From an uncultured Eubacteriales bacterium (GTDB lineage: Bacteria; Bacillota; Clostridia; Oscillospirales; CAG-272): a DNA stretch of 8,901 nt. Positions 1 to 6,137 of the stretch are shown in pieces. The stretch covers positions 1-8,901 of the forward strand of contig CAKSEI010000050.1 of assembly GCA_934446285.1 (NCBI GenBank). Direction: 5' to 3'. Positions within the stretch are counted from its first letter, which is position 1. Every line of letters starts with the position of its first letter. The translations under genes were made by a program, and so were the position numbers. The notes under the pieces were generated by a model. The model had not been told where the DNA came from. It saw only the letters and a list, made by a program, of their open reading frames with translations, and did not search any database.

Positions 1-321
1 CTGTACAACGGGATAATCTATTGGCGTACCCGGGACGATTATCCACGCATATATATCGGGGTTCTCCGATACAAGCCTGTCAAAATCTATGGGGTTTGCA
101 ACCGTAGGCTCGGGAGCAGAGGTCGGCTCTGTTTCTCCCGACTGCGATGAGTCGGGTGCAGTTGTAGTATCGGAGGACGGCACATCACTCTTCTTATACT
201 TGTCCGTATCTATTCTCTTACCGCGCAGGTTCATGACGAGCAGCACGGACGAGGCTATAAATACAAGAACAAAGAATACAGCCGCCGCTATCCATATTTT
301 TTTCTTTATCGGTTCTTTCAC
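1..321 (-). CDS. srtB: class B sortase, N-terminal part (runs off window)
   Basis: Only the first 107 residues are visible; there is no stop before the window edge. Residues 1-8 are basic (start GTG, then KEPIKKK). Residues 9-30 form one hydrophobic membrane anchor. Residues 31-76 are a low-complexity linker rich in S, T, P and E. The catalytic domain opens at about 77 with NPIDFDRLVSENPDIYAW and VPGTPIDYPVVQ, which matches the start of SrtB-type sortases (usually 'INFDxLxxxNPDxxGWIxIPGTxIDYPVVQ'). Sortases are membrane-anchored transpeptidases that cleave an LPxTG-like signal and attach the protein to the cell wall. The catalytic His, Cys and Arg lie beyond the edge, so activity cannot be judged. 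The GTG at 319-321 is chosen because GGGGA lies 7-8 nt upstream; the ATG at 333-335 is in another frame and hits TGA after five codons. The gene lies 76 nt downstream of a protein with a sortase-like tail, its likely substrate. Confidence 0.88.
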   Translation of the reverse strand, partial: MKEPIKKKIWIAAAVFFVLVFIASSVLLVMNLRGKRIDTDKYKKSDVPSSDTTTAPDSSQSGETEPTSAPEPTVANPIDFDRLVSENPDIYAWIIVPGTPIDYPVVQ

Positions 322-342
322 GTTATCTTCCCCATCAATACA

Positions 343-377
343 AAATCCTATCCGCAGACGTGCCGCAGATAGGATTT
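343..377 (-). terminator. stem-loop terminator or attenuator between surface gene and sortase
   Basis: The 10-nt arms AAATCCTATC and GATAGGATTT are perfectly complementary (343-352 and 368-377). In the minus-strand RNA the stem can extend through a U-G wobble, two GC pairs and a further weak pair or two, leaving a small loop near CACGU. The minus-strand transcript continues with UUUUGUAUUG, so the U run is only four long and interrupted. The hairpin lies 20 nt after the stop of the surface-protein gene and ends 21 nt before the sortase GTG. It therefore fits a leaky intrinsic terminator that lets some transcription reach the sortase. The near-symmetric arms could also act weakly on the plus strand. 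I infer the function; no folding energy was computed. Confidence 0.7.
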
Positions 378-382
378 CTTAA

Positions 383-394
383 TACTGTACAGTA
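383..394. repeat. perfect 12-bp palindrome
   Basis: TACTGTACAGTA reads identically on both strands and lies just after the stop codon of the surface-protein gene, before the stem-loop. A compact palindrome with no spacer could be a dimer-binding site or chance. I recognise no specific regulator for it. Confidence 0.4.
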
Positions 395-397
395 AAT

Positions 398-952
398 TCA
401 GGCGTTGAAGCTGCGCTTGGTTGCGTAAGCAGCACCTGCAAGAGCAACGATTGCAACTACAGCGGCAACAGCGGCATTTGTGCCCGTGCCGGGAGCAGTC
501 TTTTCGGTGACTATTGCAACGGGGGAAAGCGAATCAAAGGTAACGGTGATCTGCTTGTCGCCTACCGTGCCGTCCTTTACTTCCCAGCCGGATGCACCCT
601 TGTGCAGGACGTATGCGATCTTGCCTGCTGCAACAGACTCAGCCTTAAAGGTGATGGTAACGGGGTAAGCAGTACCGGTGTATATAACATCGTATACGGC
701 ACTCACTGCCAGATTTGCCTTGTACTTGTCGCCGAGAACTTCCTTGAGCTTGGCAGCGCCGAGCTCGGTCTTAGCTGCATCAGAAACACTGTTGGTAACA
801 ACCTTGAGATAAGGCGTCGCATCATTTCCGTTTGCATCGGTCGTCTTTATGATAACGTCCGCGACGGGGCTGTCACCCTCTGCGGCGAAAACCGTAACGG
901 AAAATGCAAAAACCATTACTGCCGCAAGCAGCACTGTAATAACCTTTTTCAT
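398..952 (-). CDS. secreted surface protein with sortase-like C-terminal anchor
   Basis: The product has 184 residues when read from the ATG at 950-952. That start is chosen because AGGAGA (962-967) lies 9 nt upstream; a TTG three codons earlier (959-961) would sit on top of the RBS. Residues 1-23 are a signal peptide: MKK, a hydrophobic core, then VFA before AEG, a good signal peptidase I site. Residues 24-150 are a soluble region, probably mostly beta, with no family I can name; its end, TVTFDSLSPVAIV, resembles the segment that precedes the anchor in many clostridial surface proteins. Residues 153-157 are APGTG, an xPxTG sorting motif with A in place of L. A hydrophobic Ala/Val stretch (about 160-176) and the tail TKRSFNA follow. 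The order motif, hydrophobic span, basic tail is that of sortase substrates, and a class B sortase gene lies directly downstream. The gene has its own strong promoter. It could instead be a simple tail-anchored membrane protein if the motif is not used. Confidence 0.85.
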   Translation of the reverse strand: MKKVITVLLAAVMVFAFSVTVFAAEGDSPVADVIIKTTDANGNDATPYLKVVTNSVSDAAKTELGAAKLKEVLGDKYKANLAVSAVYDVIYTGTAYPVTITFKAESVAAGKIAYVLHKGASGWEVKDGTVGDKQITVTFDSLSPVAIVTEKTAPGTGTNAAVAAVVAIVALAGAAYATKRSFNA

Positions 953-1002
953 TTTTAACAATCTCCTGTCTGAAAATATAATTTCCGATTATTGCTATAC
1001 CT

Positions 1003-1031
1003 ATTATACTATTATTGGTAATCGATGTCAA
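1003..1031 (-). promoter_or_regulatory. perfect-consensus housekeeping (sigma-A type) promoter
   Basis: On the minus strand TTGACA (1026-1031) is followed by a 17-nt spacer and TATAAT (1003-1008). Both hexamers match the consensus exactly and the spacing is optimal. Transcription should start near 996, giving a leader of about 44 nt before the surface-protein ATG. The promoter lies only 15 nt downstream of the aminotransferase stop. Seven-nt inverted repeats ACCTATT / AATAGGT (999-1005 and 1030-1036) overlap the outer ends of both hexamers. Confidence 0.88.
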
Positions 1032-1046
1032 TAGGTTTTTAATAAT

Positions 1047-2219
1047 TTATTTTACGGAAAGTCTTTTTACAAAATCGCCGAGTCTTTCCATTGCGACGAG
1101 AATGTGCTTTACGGAATAGGCGTAGGAAATCCGCGCAAATCCCTCTCCGCCCGCACCGAAAGCAGAGCCGGGCACTATCGCCACGCCCCCTTCGTTTAAG
1201 AGCCTTTCGCACAGCTCCTCGTCGGGCATCCCGAATTTTCTGAAATCGGGAAAGACATAAAACGCACCCTGCGGCTCAAAGCAGTCAAGACCCATGGCAT
1301 GCAGCTCGTTGACAATGAGTTTCCTTCTCCTGTCGTATTCTCCGACCATGGACGCTATGTCGTCGTCGCCGTTTTTCAGTGCCTCTGCCGCCGCGAACTG
1401 ACTCACCGTCGGCGCACACATTATCGCGTATTGATGTATCTTGAGCATCTGCTTTGTTATCTCGACGGGAGCGAGAGTGTAGCCTATTCTCCATCCCGTC
1501 ATGGCATAGGCCTTTGAAAGCCCGCTCGCAATTATTGTCCGCTCCCTCATGCCGTCTATCGCGGCTATTGATACGTGTTTTTTTCCGTATGTAAGTTCGC
1601 AGTATATTTCGTCGGAGAGAACCATGATATCCGTTCCGCGCAGCACCTCCGCTATCTCTTCGAGGTCATTTTTCTCAAGGATAGCACCCGTGGGGTTATT
1701 AGGGAACGGGAGTATGAGCATTTTTGTTCTCGGCGTTATCATACCGCGCAGCTGCTCTGCGGTCAGCTTAAAACCGTTTTCCGCCTTACATTCCGCGTAA
1801 ACCGGTGTGCCGCCCGAGAGGGTAACTATAGGTCCGTAGCATACGAATGAAGGAGTGGGCACTATGACCTCATCTCCCGGCTCTACGCACGCACGCACCG
1901 CGAGGTCAATGGCTTCGCTGCCCCCTACCGTGACTATCGTCTCGTCCTGCGGATGGTAGCATAGACCGTGACGGCGCTCCATATATGCGCATATCTGCTC
2001 ACGCAGCTCGGCTGTGCCTGCGTTTGAGGTGTAGTACGTCTTGCCTTTCTCAAGGCTTGATATAGCGGCATCGCGTATGTGCCACGGGGTAACAAAGTCC
2101 GGCTGACCGACCGTCAGGGATATCACATCCTTTTTATCCGAGAGCAAATCAAAAAACTTGCGTATTCCCGACGGCTTCATATCAACGACCTTGCGCGCCA
2201 ATACTTTACCGTAATCCAT
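1047..2219 (-). CDS. PLP-dependent class I/II aminotransferase
   Basis: The product has 390 residues, the normal length for fold-type I aminotransferases of the aspartate / PatA group; these cytosolic enzymes transfer an amino group between an amino acid and a 2-oxoacid. Visible landmarks are GG-S at 99-101 (phosphate end of PLP), NNPTG at 174-178, SDEIY at 202-206 (D203 contacts the PLP ring nitrogen), SGLSKAYAMTGWRIGY with Schiff-base K236, and R363 in FARISY, which binds the substrate carboxylate. All key residues are present. I start it at the ATG at 2217-2219, which overlaps the regulator's TGA by one base (TGATG) and has GGGGG upstream; an in-frame GTG three codons earlier at 2228 is less likely because its RBS would be too close. 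The overlap implies translational coupling to the Lrp-type regulator, which probably senses an amino acid linked to this enzyme. The substrate cannot be read from the sequence. Confidence 0.93.
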   Translation of the reverse strand: MDYGKVLARKVVDMKPSGIRKFFDLLSDKKDVISLTVGQPDFVTPWHIRDAAISSLEKGKTYYTSNAGTAELREQICAYMERRHGLCYHPQDETIVTVGGSEAIDLAVRACVEPGDEVIVPTPSFVCYGPIVTLSGGTPVYAECKAENGFKLTAEQLRGMITPRTKMLILPFPNNPTGAILEKNDLEEIAEVLRGTDIMVLSDEIYCELTYGKKHVSIAAIDGMRERTIIASGLSKAYAMTGWRIGYTLAPVEITKQMLKIHQYAIMCAPTVSQFAAAEALKNGDDDIASMVGEYDRRRKLIVNELHAMGLDCFEPQGAFYVFPDFRKFGMPDEELCERLLNEGGVAIVPGSAFGAGGEGFARISYAYSVKHILVAMERLGDFVKRLSVK

Positions 2220-2695
2220 CAGCAGCACATCCCCCGCTCATCCTCTGCGGGTGCGGCGAAAGCAACGCCCTTGTCCTTGTATTTTTTCATTATAAACTGC
2301 GTGGCGGTGGACGTCACACCGTCTATCACTGCGAGCTTCTGCGCAACGAAGAATGCTATCTCCCTCATTGTTCTGCCCTCGACGACAACCGAGAGGTCAT
2401 ATGCGCCGCTCGTCAGATATACGCTCGTCACCTGCTGAAAGTCGCATATCTTCTCCGCTATCCCGTCAAAGCCAGTATCCCTCTGCGGCGTTATCTTGAG
2501 ATCTATCACCGCCTGAACATATTCCCTGTCGGTCTTATCCCAGTCGATAAGGGCGGGATATCCGAGGATCACCCCGTCCTTTTCATAACTCTTTACGGTC
2601 GCGGCGACCTCTTCCTCGCTCCTGTCAAGCATAACGGCGAGCTGCGCGTTAGTCAGTCTGCCGTTCTCCTCAAGCTCACTTAATAACTGATCCAT
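2219..2695 (-). CDS. Lrp/AsnC family transcriptional regulator
   Basis: The product has 158 residues, typical of the family. The N-terminal winged helix-turn-helix spans about 1-50, with LTNAQLAVMLDRSEEEVAATV at 14-34 as the HTH core. The C-terminal ligand-sensing and oligomerising RAM domain spans about 57-142, including TSGAYDLSVVVEG (95-107) and a TATQFIMKKYKDKG segment typical of clostridial members. Family members form dimers and octamers that wrap DNA and respond to amino acids. The start at 2695 is supported by a full AGGAGGT (2701-2707). The aminotransferase follows with a one-base overlap, a recurrent clostridial pairing that suggests local control of amino-acid metabolism. The last residues are GMCC, an unusual Cys-Cys end encoded in the junction with the next gene. 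The effector is unknown. Confidence 0.92.
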   Translation of the reverse strand: MDQLLSELEENGRLTNAQLAVMLDRSEEEVAATVKSYEKDGVILGYPALIDWDKTDREYVQAVIDLKITPQRDTGFDGIAEKICDFQQVTSVYLTSGAYDLSVVVEGRTMREIAFFVAQKLAVIDGVTSTATQFIMKKYKDKGVAFAAPAEDERGMCC

Positions 2696-2727
2696 TTTCT
2701 ACCTCCTGTATATTGTTTATTACGTTT

Positions 2728-2832
2728 TTATCTTCCGACAGGCAACAGCGTTACCGCAAAAGCAAGAACCATCAGCAGCGCGAGAAAAGCGCACACCGCC
2801 CGCACGATAATCTTTTTTGTCCGTTCGTTCAT
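2728..2832 (-). CDS. 34-residue single-pass membrane peptide, no known family
   Basis: A short frame starts at ATG 2830-2832 and ends at TAA 2728-2730. The peptide begins MNERTKKIIVRA, then has a hydrophobic span (about 12-30, CAFLALLMVLAFAVTLL) and ends PVGR. The basic N-terminus and single apolar helix fit a small N-in membrane protein; without a clear cleavage site a secreted peptide is less likely. The start follows the parC stop by three bases (TGATATATG), and a GGAGG embedded in the last parC codons (2841-2845) sits 8 nt upstream, an ideal spacing. The regulator gene follows after 32 nt with its own RBS. Position, RBS and composition together argue for a translated gene; no function can be assigned. 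Confidence 0.72.
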   Translation of the reverse strand: MNERTKKIIVRAVCAFLALLMVLAFAVTLLPVGR

Positions 2833-2835
2833 ATA

Positions 2836-5085
2836 TCATTCCTCCGCGATACTCTTTTTCAGCCTGTCAATCCGTCTGCCGTAGGGCGAGGGTGCGGCGG
2901 GAATTTTTGTTTTCTTAAAGCCCTTTGAGCCGTCGGGCAGCACCCTGTCCGTTTTTTCAGTCATGAATATGAGCTTTTCGCCCTTTTTCATCTTCACTGC
3001 GGCAGCACCCTGAGACGACCGCGTCGTTTTCAGCGTGAAAAGCGAGGAATTGACCACCATGCAGCGATTTTGGTCTGTTCCGAGGAAGACGTCAAGCACC
3101 TCGGGCTCATATACGATCCCCGCGATGTGGGACGCATCCGAATAAGCGCCCGTCAGCTTCTTTCTGTTGCTCTTCGTCTGATATGACATGACGGGGATGC
3201 GCACGCACTTGCCGTTTTCAAAAGCGAAAATAAAGTTGTCCGCTTCGCTGTACTCGTGCACGCACTTCATATATATGACCCTCTCGCCCTCATCAAACGA
3301 AAGCTTTGCGGGCACGTAATCACCGAGAGCGGATGCCTTGCACGCGTCGAAGTCGTATGCGTGCGCCTTGTAGACCTGTGCCCTGTCGGTGAAGAAGAGT
3401 ATCTCGTCGACATTCTCCGCGTCCTCGGCGCACACGGGAAAGTCCCCGTCCTTATACTTCTGCTCGTCTGAGCCGCGCAGCGACTGAAGTGTATTTTTCT
3501 TGAAATATCCGTCGTTTGTAAGGAGAATCTTACAGTTGTAGTTGTCGATATGATTCTCCTCTGCGGCGGACACCTCGGCAAGCGCATCCTCGTAGACAAT
3601 CTGCGTGCGGCGGGGCTTGCCGTATTTTTTCTTTACCTCCTCAAGCTGAGCGGCGATATATTTCTTCAAGCGCTTATCATCCGATAGAAGAGCATCAAGC
3701 TCGGCTATCTCGTCGGCAAGGCCGTTAAGCTCGTCTATACTCTTTAAGAGATATTCCCTGTTTATATTGCGCAGCTTAATCTCGGCGATATACTCCGCCT
3801 GAGCCTCGTCAATGCCGAAGCCATCCATGAGGTTGGGTACGACGTCCGCATCCTTTTCCGTCTCGCGGATAATCCTTATGGCGAGGTCGATATCAAGCAT
3901 TATCTTCCCGAGTCCCTTGAGCAGGTGGTACCGCTCCTCCTTTTTGCCCCTCTCGAACGTAAGCTCGCGGCGCACACACTTCATGCGGAAGCTTATCCAT
4001 TCGAGCAGTAAGTCCTTTACCCCGAGGGTACGGGGCGTACCGTCGAGTATCACATTGAAGTTACACGGGAAAGAGTCTTCGAGCGTCGTCGCGCGGAAGA
4101 GCCGCGCCATGAGCTTATCCGGGTCTGTCCCGCGGCGGATATCTAAGGTCAGCTTGAAGCCGTCCTTGTCTATCTCGTCGCGCAGGTCGGTAATCTCTTT
4201 TACCTTTCCGCTCTTGACAAGCTCGGTAATACTCTTAATAATTATTTCAATCGATGTTGAGTACGGTATCTCAAGTATATCTATGCACGATGAGCTTTTG
4301 TCATACGAATACTTTGCGCGCAGCCGCACGCTGCCAACGCCCGTCGAATATATCTTCTTTAACTGCTCCCTGTCGTAGAGCAGGAATCCGCCGCCCGAGA
4401 AGTCGGGGGCTTTTATGATATCGAGCAGTGCGTCGATATCCGTATAAGGATTCTTAAGCAGTGCTGTCGTACCGTCGCACAGTTCGGCAAGGTTAAATGA
4501 GCATATCCTGCTCGCCATGCCGACGGCTATACCGAGGTTAGGCGAGAGCAAAATATTAGGAAAAGACGTGGGCAGCAGTGTCGGCTCTTTTACGGTGTTA
4601 TCGTAGTTGTCAACCATGTCAACCGCGTCTCTGTCTATGCCTCTGAATATCTCCTCGCAGAAGGGGTCGAGCTTACACTCCGTGTAACGCGGTGCGGCAT
4701 ACGCCATCTCGGACGAATATTGCTTACCGAAGCTTCCCTTGGAGTCAATAAACGGGTGCAGCAGGGTTTCGTTTGCGCGCGTAAGTCTTACGAGAGTGTC
4801 GTAAATTGCCGCGTCTCCGTGAGGATTAAGCTTCATCGTCTGTCCGACGACATTCGCGCTCTTAGTGCGCTCACCGCGCAGCAGCCCGCTCTTGTACATG
4901 GTATATAAAAGCTTTCTCTGCGACGGCTTAAAGCCGTCTATCTCGGGCAGCGCACGGGAGATTATTACGCTCATGGCGTATGGCATATAGTTCTTCTCTA
5001 CAGTCTCCGTTATCGGCTGCGGGACGGCAGGTGCGGGCAGCACGGCGGAAATGCGTTCATCTTCTCTTTTTGTCTTTTTCGGCAT
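2836..5085 (-). CDS. parC: divergent type IIA topoisomerase subunit A (ParC/GyrA-like)
   Basis: The product has 749 residues and is the DNA-breaking and rejoining subunit of a gyrase/topoisomerase IV-type enzyme. It opens with a Lys/Pro-rich tail (1-25), then the winged-helix core: NYMPYAMSVIISRALPEIDGF (32-52), KPSQRKLLYTMY (53-64), NPHGDAAIYDTLVR (87-100) and APRYTE (131-136) with catalytic R133-Y134. GIAVGMAS (185-192) is the DNA-bending segment. A coiled-coil region spans roughly 370-500 and a shortened beta C-terminal domain follows. I see no GyrA box (QRRGGKG type), which argues against supercoiling activity and for a ParC-like role. The quinolone-bridging Ser is Ala (A92). Compared with canonical GyrA it lacks one residue in 'DVRDGLKP' (here EIDGFKP). 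This fits a clostridial paralogue group rather than main GyrA. The RBS is AGAGGA upstream of ATG 5083-5085. No B subunit is adjacent upstream. Confidence 0.85.
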   Translation of the reverse strand: MPKKTKREDERISAVLPAPAVPQPITETVEKNYMPYAMSVIISRALPEIDGFKPSQRKLLYTMYKSGLLRGERTKSANVVGQTMKLNPHGDAAIYDTLVRLTRANETLLHPFIDSKGSFGKQYSSEMAYAAPRYTECKLDPFCEEIFRGIDRDAVDMVDNYDNTVKEPTLLPTSFPNILLSPNLGIAVGMASRICSFNLAELCDGTTALLKNPYTDIDALLDIIKAPDFSGGGFLLYDREQLKKIYSTGVGSVRLRAKYSYDKSSSCIDILEIPYSTSIEIIIKSITELVKSGKVKEITDLRDEIDKDGFKLTLDIRRGTDPDKLMARLFRATTLEDSFPCNFNVILDGTPRTLGVKDLLLEWISFRMKCVRRELTFERGKKEERYHLLKGLGKIMLDIDLAIRIIRETEKDADVVPNLMDGFGIDEAQAEYIAEIKLRNINREYLLKSIDELNGLADEIAELDALLSDDKRLKKYIAAQLEEVKKKYGKPRRTQIVYEDALAEVSAAEENHIDNYNCKILLTNDGYFKKNTLQSLRGSDEQKYKDGDFPVCAEDAENVDEILFFTDRAQVYKAHAYDFDACKASALGDYVPAKLSFDEGERVIYMKCVHEYSEADNFIFAFENGKCVRIPVMSYQTKSNRKKLTGAYSDASHIAGIVYEPEVLDVFLGTDQNRCMVVNSSLFTLKTTRSSQGAAAVKMKKGEKLIFMTEKTDRVLPDGSKGFKKTKIPAAPSPYGRRIDRLKKSIAEE
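2841..2845 (-). promoter_or_regulatory. ribosome binding site for the 34-residue peptide
   Basis: GGAGG is formed by the last codons of the topoisomerase gene (A-E-E-stop). It lies 8 nt before ATG 2830-2832 and is the main support for translating the short frame. Confidence 0.65.
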
Positions 5086-5106
5086 ATTAAATCCTCTGTT
5101 CCTATC

Positions 5107-6126
5107 CTATACTTTTTCCGTGTGAAAGCCTGCGGCTTTTATCAGTCTGTTGAATACGGCAAATGAAATCCCGCTTTTATCGGGAAGAAACGAATAGACG
5201 CGCTCTATATCCTCCCGCCCGTCAAAGACTCGCAGAGCGTCAAACAGTCTGTGTGCATGCGCATCCGCGTCGCCGATCGCACCGAGCGAGACGGTAAGCC
5301 CCGCACGGAGAAATTCGCTCATATCACAATCAAAGCACATGACTCCCGTGTGCTTATCCGCTCTTTCCTTTATATATTCAACAGCTTTTCCGTGTTCCCC
5401 GTCTATGAGAATAACGGGACATGACGGTGCATAATGGCGGTATTTCATGCCCGGCGCTATCGGTCGCTCGCAGTCCGCGAGCTTTTCCGTGACGGCTTTA
5501 TCAATGTTTACCCTGCCGCAAAGCTCCGAGAGCTGCTCGCAAGTCACCGCTCCCGGTCTGCACAGAGTAAGGGCGTCTTCACCGTCTATACGGACTATCG
5601 TGGACTCAAGCCCTATATCGCAGTCGCCTCCGTCGATTATCATATCCACCCTGCCGTCAAGGTCGTGAATAACGTGAGAAGCCTTCGTCGGGCTGGGCTT
5701 GCCCGATATATTCGCTGACGGAGCGGCTATCGGCAGCCCGCTCAGCTCTATGAGGCGGCGTGCAATCACGTTTGACGGCACGCGCAGAGCAACGGTGTCA
5801 AGTCCGCCTGTTACCGAGAGCGGTATAATATCCCTCTTCGGCAGTATGACCGTTATAGGACCGGGCATAAATCTCTCGGCTATCCTGTAAAAAAGGCTGT
5901 TTGTATGCGCATACTTCTCCGCCTCGTGCGCATCCGCGAGATGCACTATGAGCGGATTGTCGCTCGGTCTGCCCTTCGCGGCGTATATCTTCTCCGCAGC
6001 CCCCGAGTCAAGTGCGTTACCGCCGAGCCCGTACACCGTCTCTGTGGGAAAGACGACGAGTCCGCCGTCACGCAGAACGCGTGCAGCGCGCTCAAGGTCT
6101 TTTTCGTTTCCTATAACTGTTTTCAT
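5107..6126 (-). CDS. ywlC: L-threonylcarbamoyladenylate synthase (Sua5/YwlC type)
   Basis: The product has 339 residues, the two-domain Sua5/YwlC length rather than the short TsaC form. It makes threonylcarbamoyl-AMP from threonine, bicarbonate and ATP, the first step of t6A37 formation in ANN-decoding tRNAs. The YrdC domain (about 8-200) shows VVFPTETVYGLGGNA (24-38), KGRPSDNPL (51-59), APSANISG (135-142), LESTIV (173-178) and RPGAV (190-194). The interdomain signature APGMKYRHYAP (224-234) is characteristic of Sua5, and a C-terminal Sua5 domain follows to 339. The start ATG at 6124-6126 has AAGGA 5-6 nt upstream. It follows prfA by 11 nt and precedes the topoisomerase gene by 21 nt. In many Bacillota prmC stands between prfA and this gene; here it is absent. 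Confidence 0.95.
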   Translation of the reverse strand: MKTVIGNEKDLERAARVLRDGGLVVFPTETVYGLGGNALDSGAAEKIYAAKGRPSDNPLIVHLADAHEAEKYAHTNSLFYRIAERFMPGPITVILPKRDIIPLSVTGGLDTVALRVPSNVIARRLIELSGLPIAAPSANISGKPSPTKASHVIHDLDGRVDMIIDGGDCDIGLESTIVRIDGEDALTLCRPGAVTCEQLSELCGRVNIDKAVTEKLADCERPIAPGMKYRHYAPSCPVILIDGEHGKAVEYIKERADKHTGVMCFDCDMSEFLRAGLTVSLGAIGDADAHAHRLFDALRVFDGREDIERVYSFLPDKSGISFAVFNRLIKAAGFHTEKV

Positions 6127-6137
6127 TTATGTCCTTA

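Noticed and set aside
89..382. 97-residue plus-strand frame
   Set aside because: It is antisense to the sortase N-terminal region, has no RBS or recognisable domain, and the minus-strand frame gives a clear sortase.
383..394. LexA/SOS box
   Set aside because: CTGTACAG lacks the internal spacer of the E. coli-type box and does not match the Bacillus-type CGAAC-N4-GTTCG; no SOS gene is nearby.
953..961. TTG start for the surface protein at 961
   Set aside because: AGGAGA would be directly adjacent to the TTG; the ATG at 950-952 has proper spacing and gives a standard MKK signal peptide.
2220..2228. GTG start for the aminotransferase at 2228
   Set aside because: GGGGGA would lie almost on top of the GTG. 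The ATG at 2217-2219 overlaps the upstream TGA and is better spaced.
3812..4378. 188-residue plus-strand frame
   Set aside because: It is antisense to the topoisomerase coiled-coil region and is Ser/Arg-rich with no domain; it is a shadow of a real gene.
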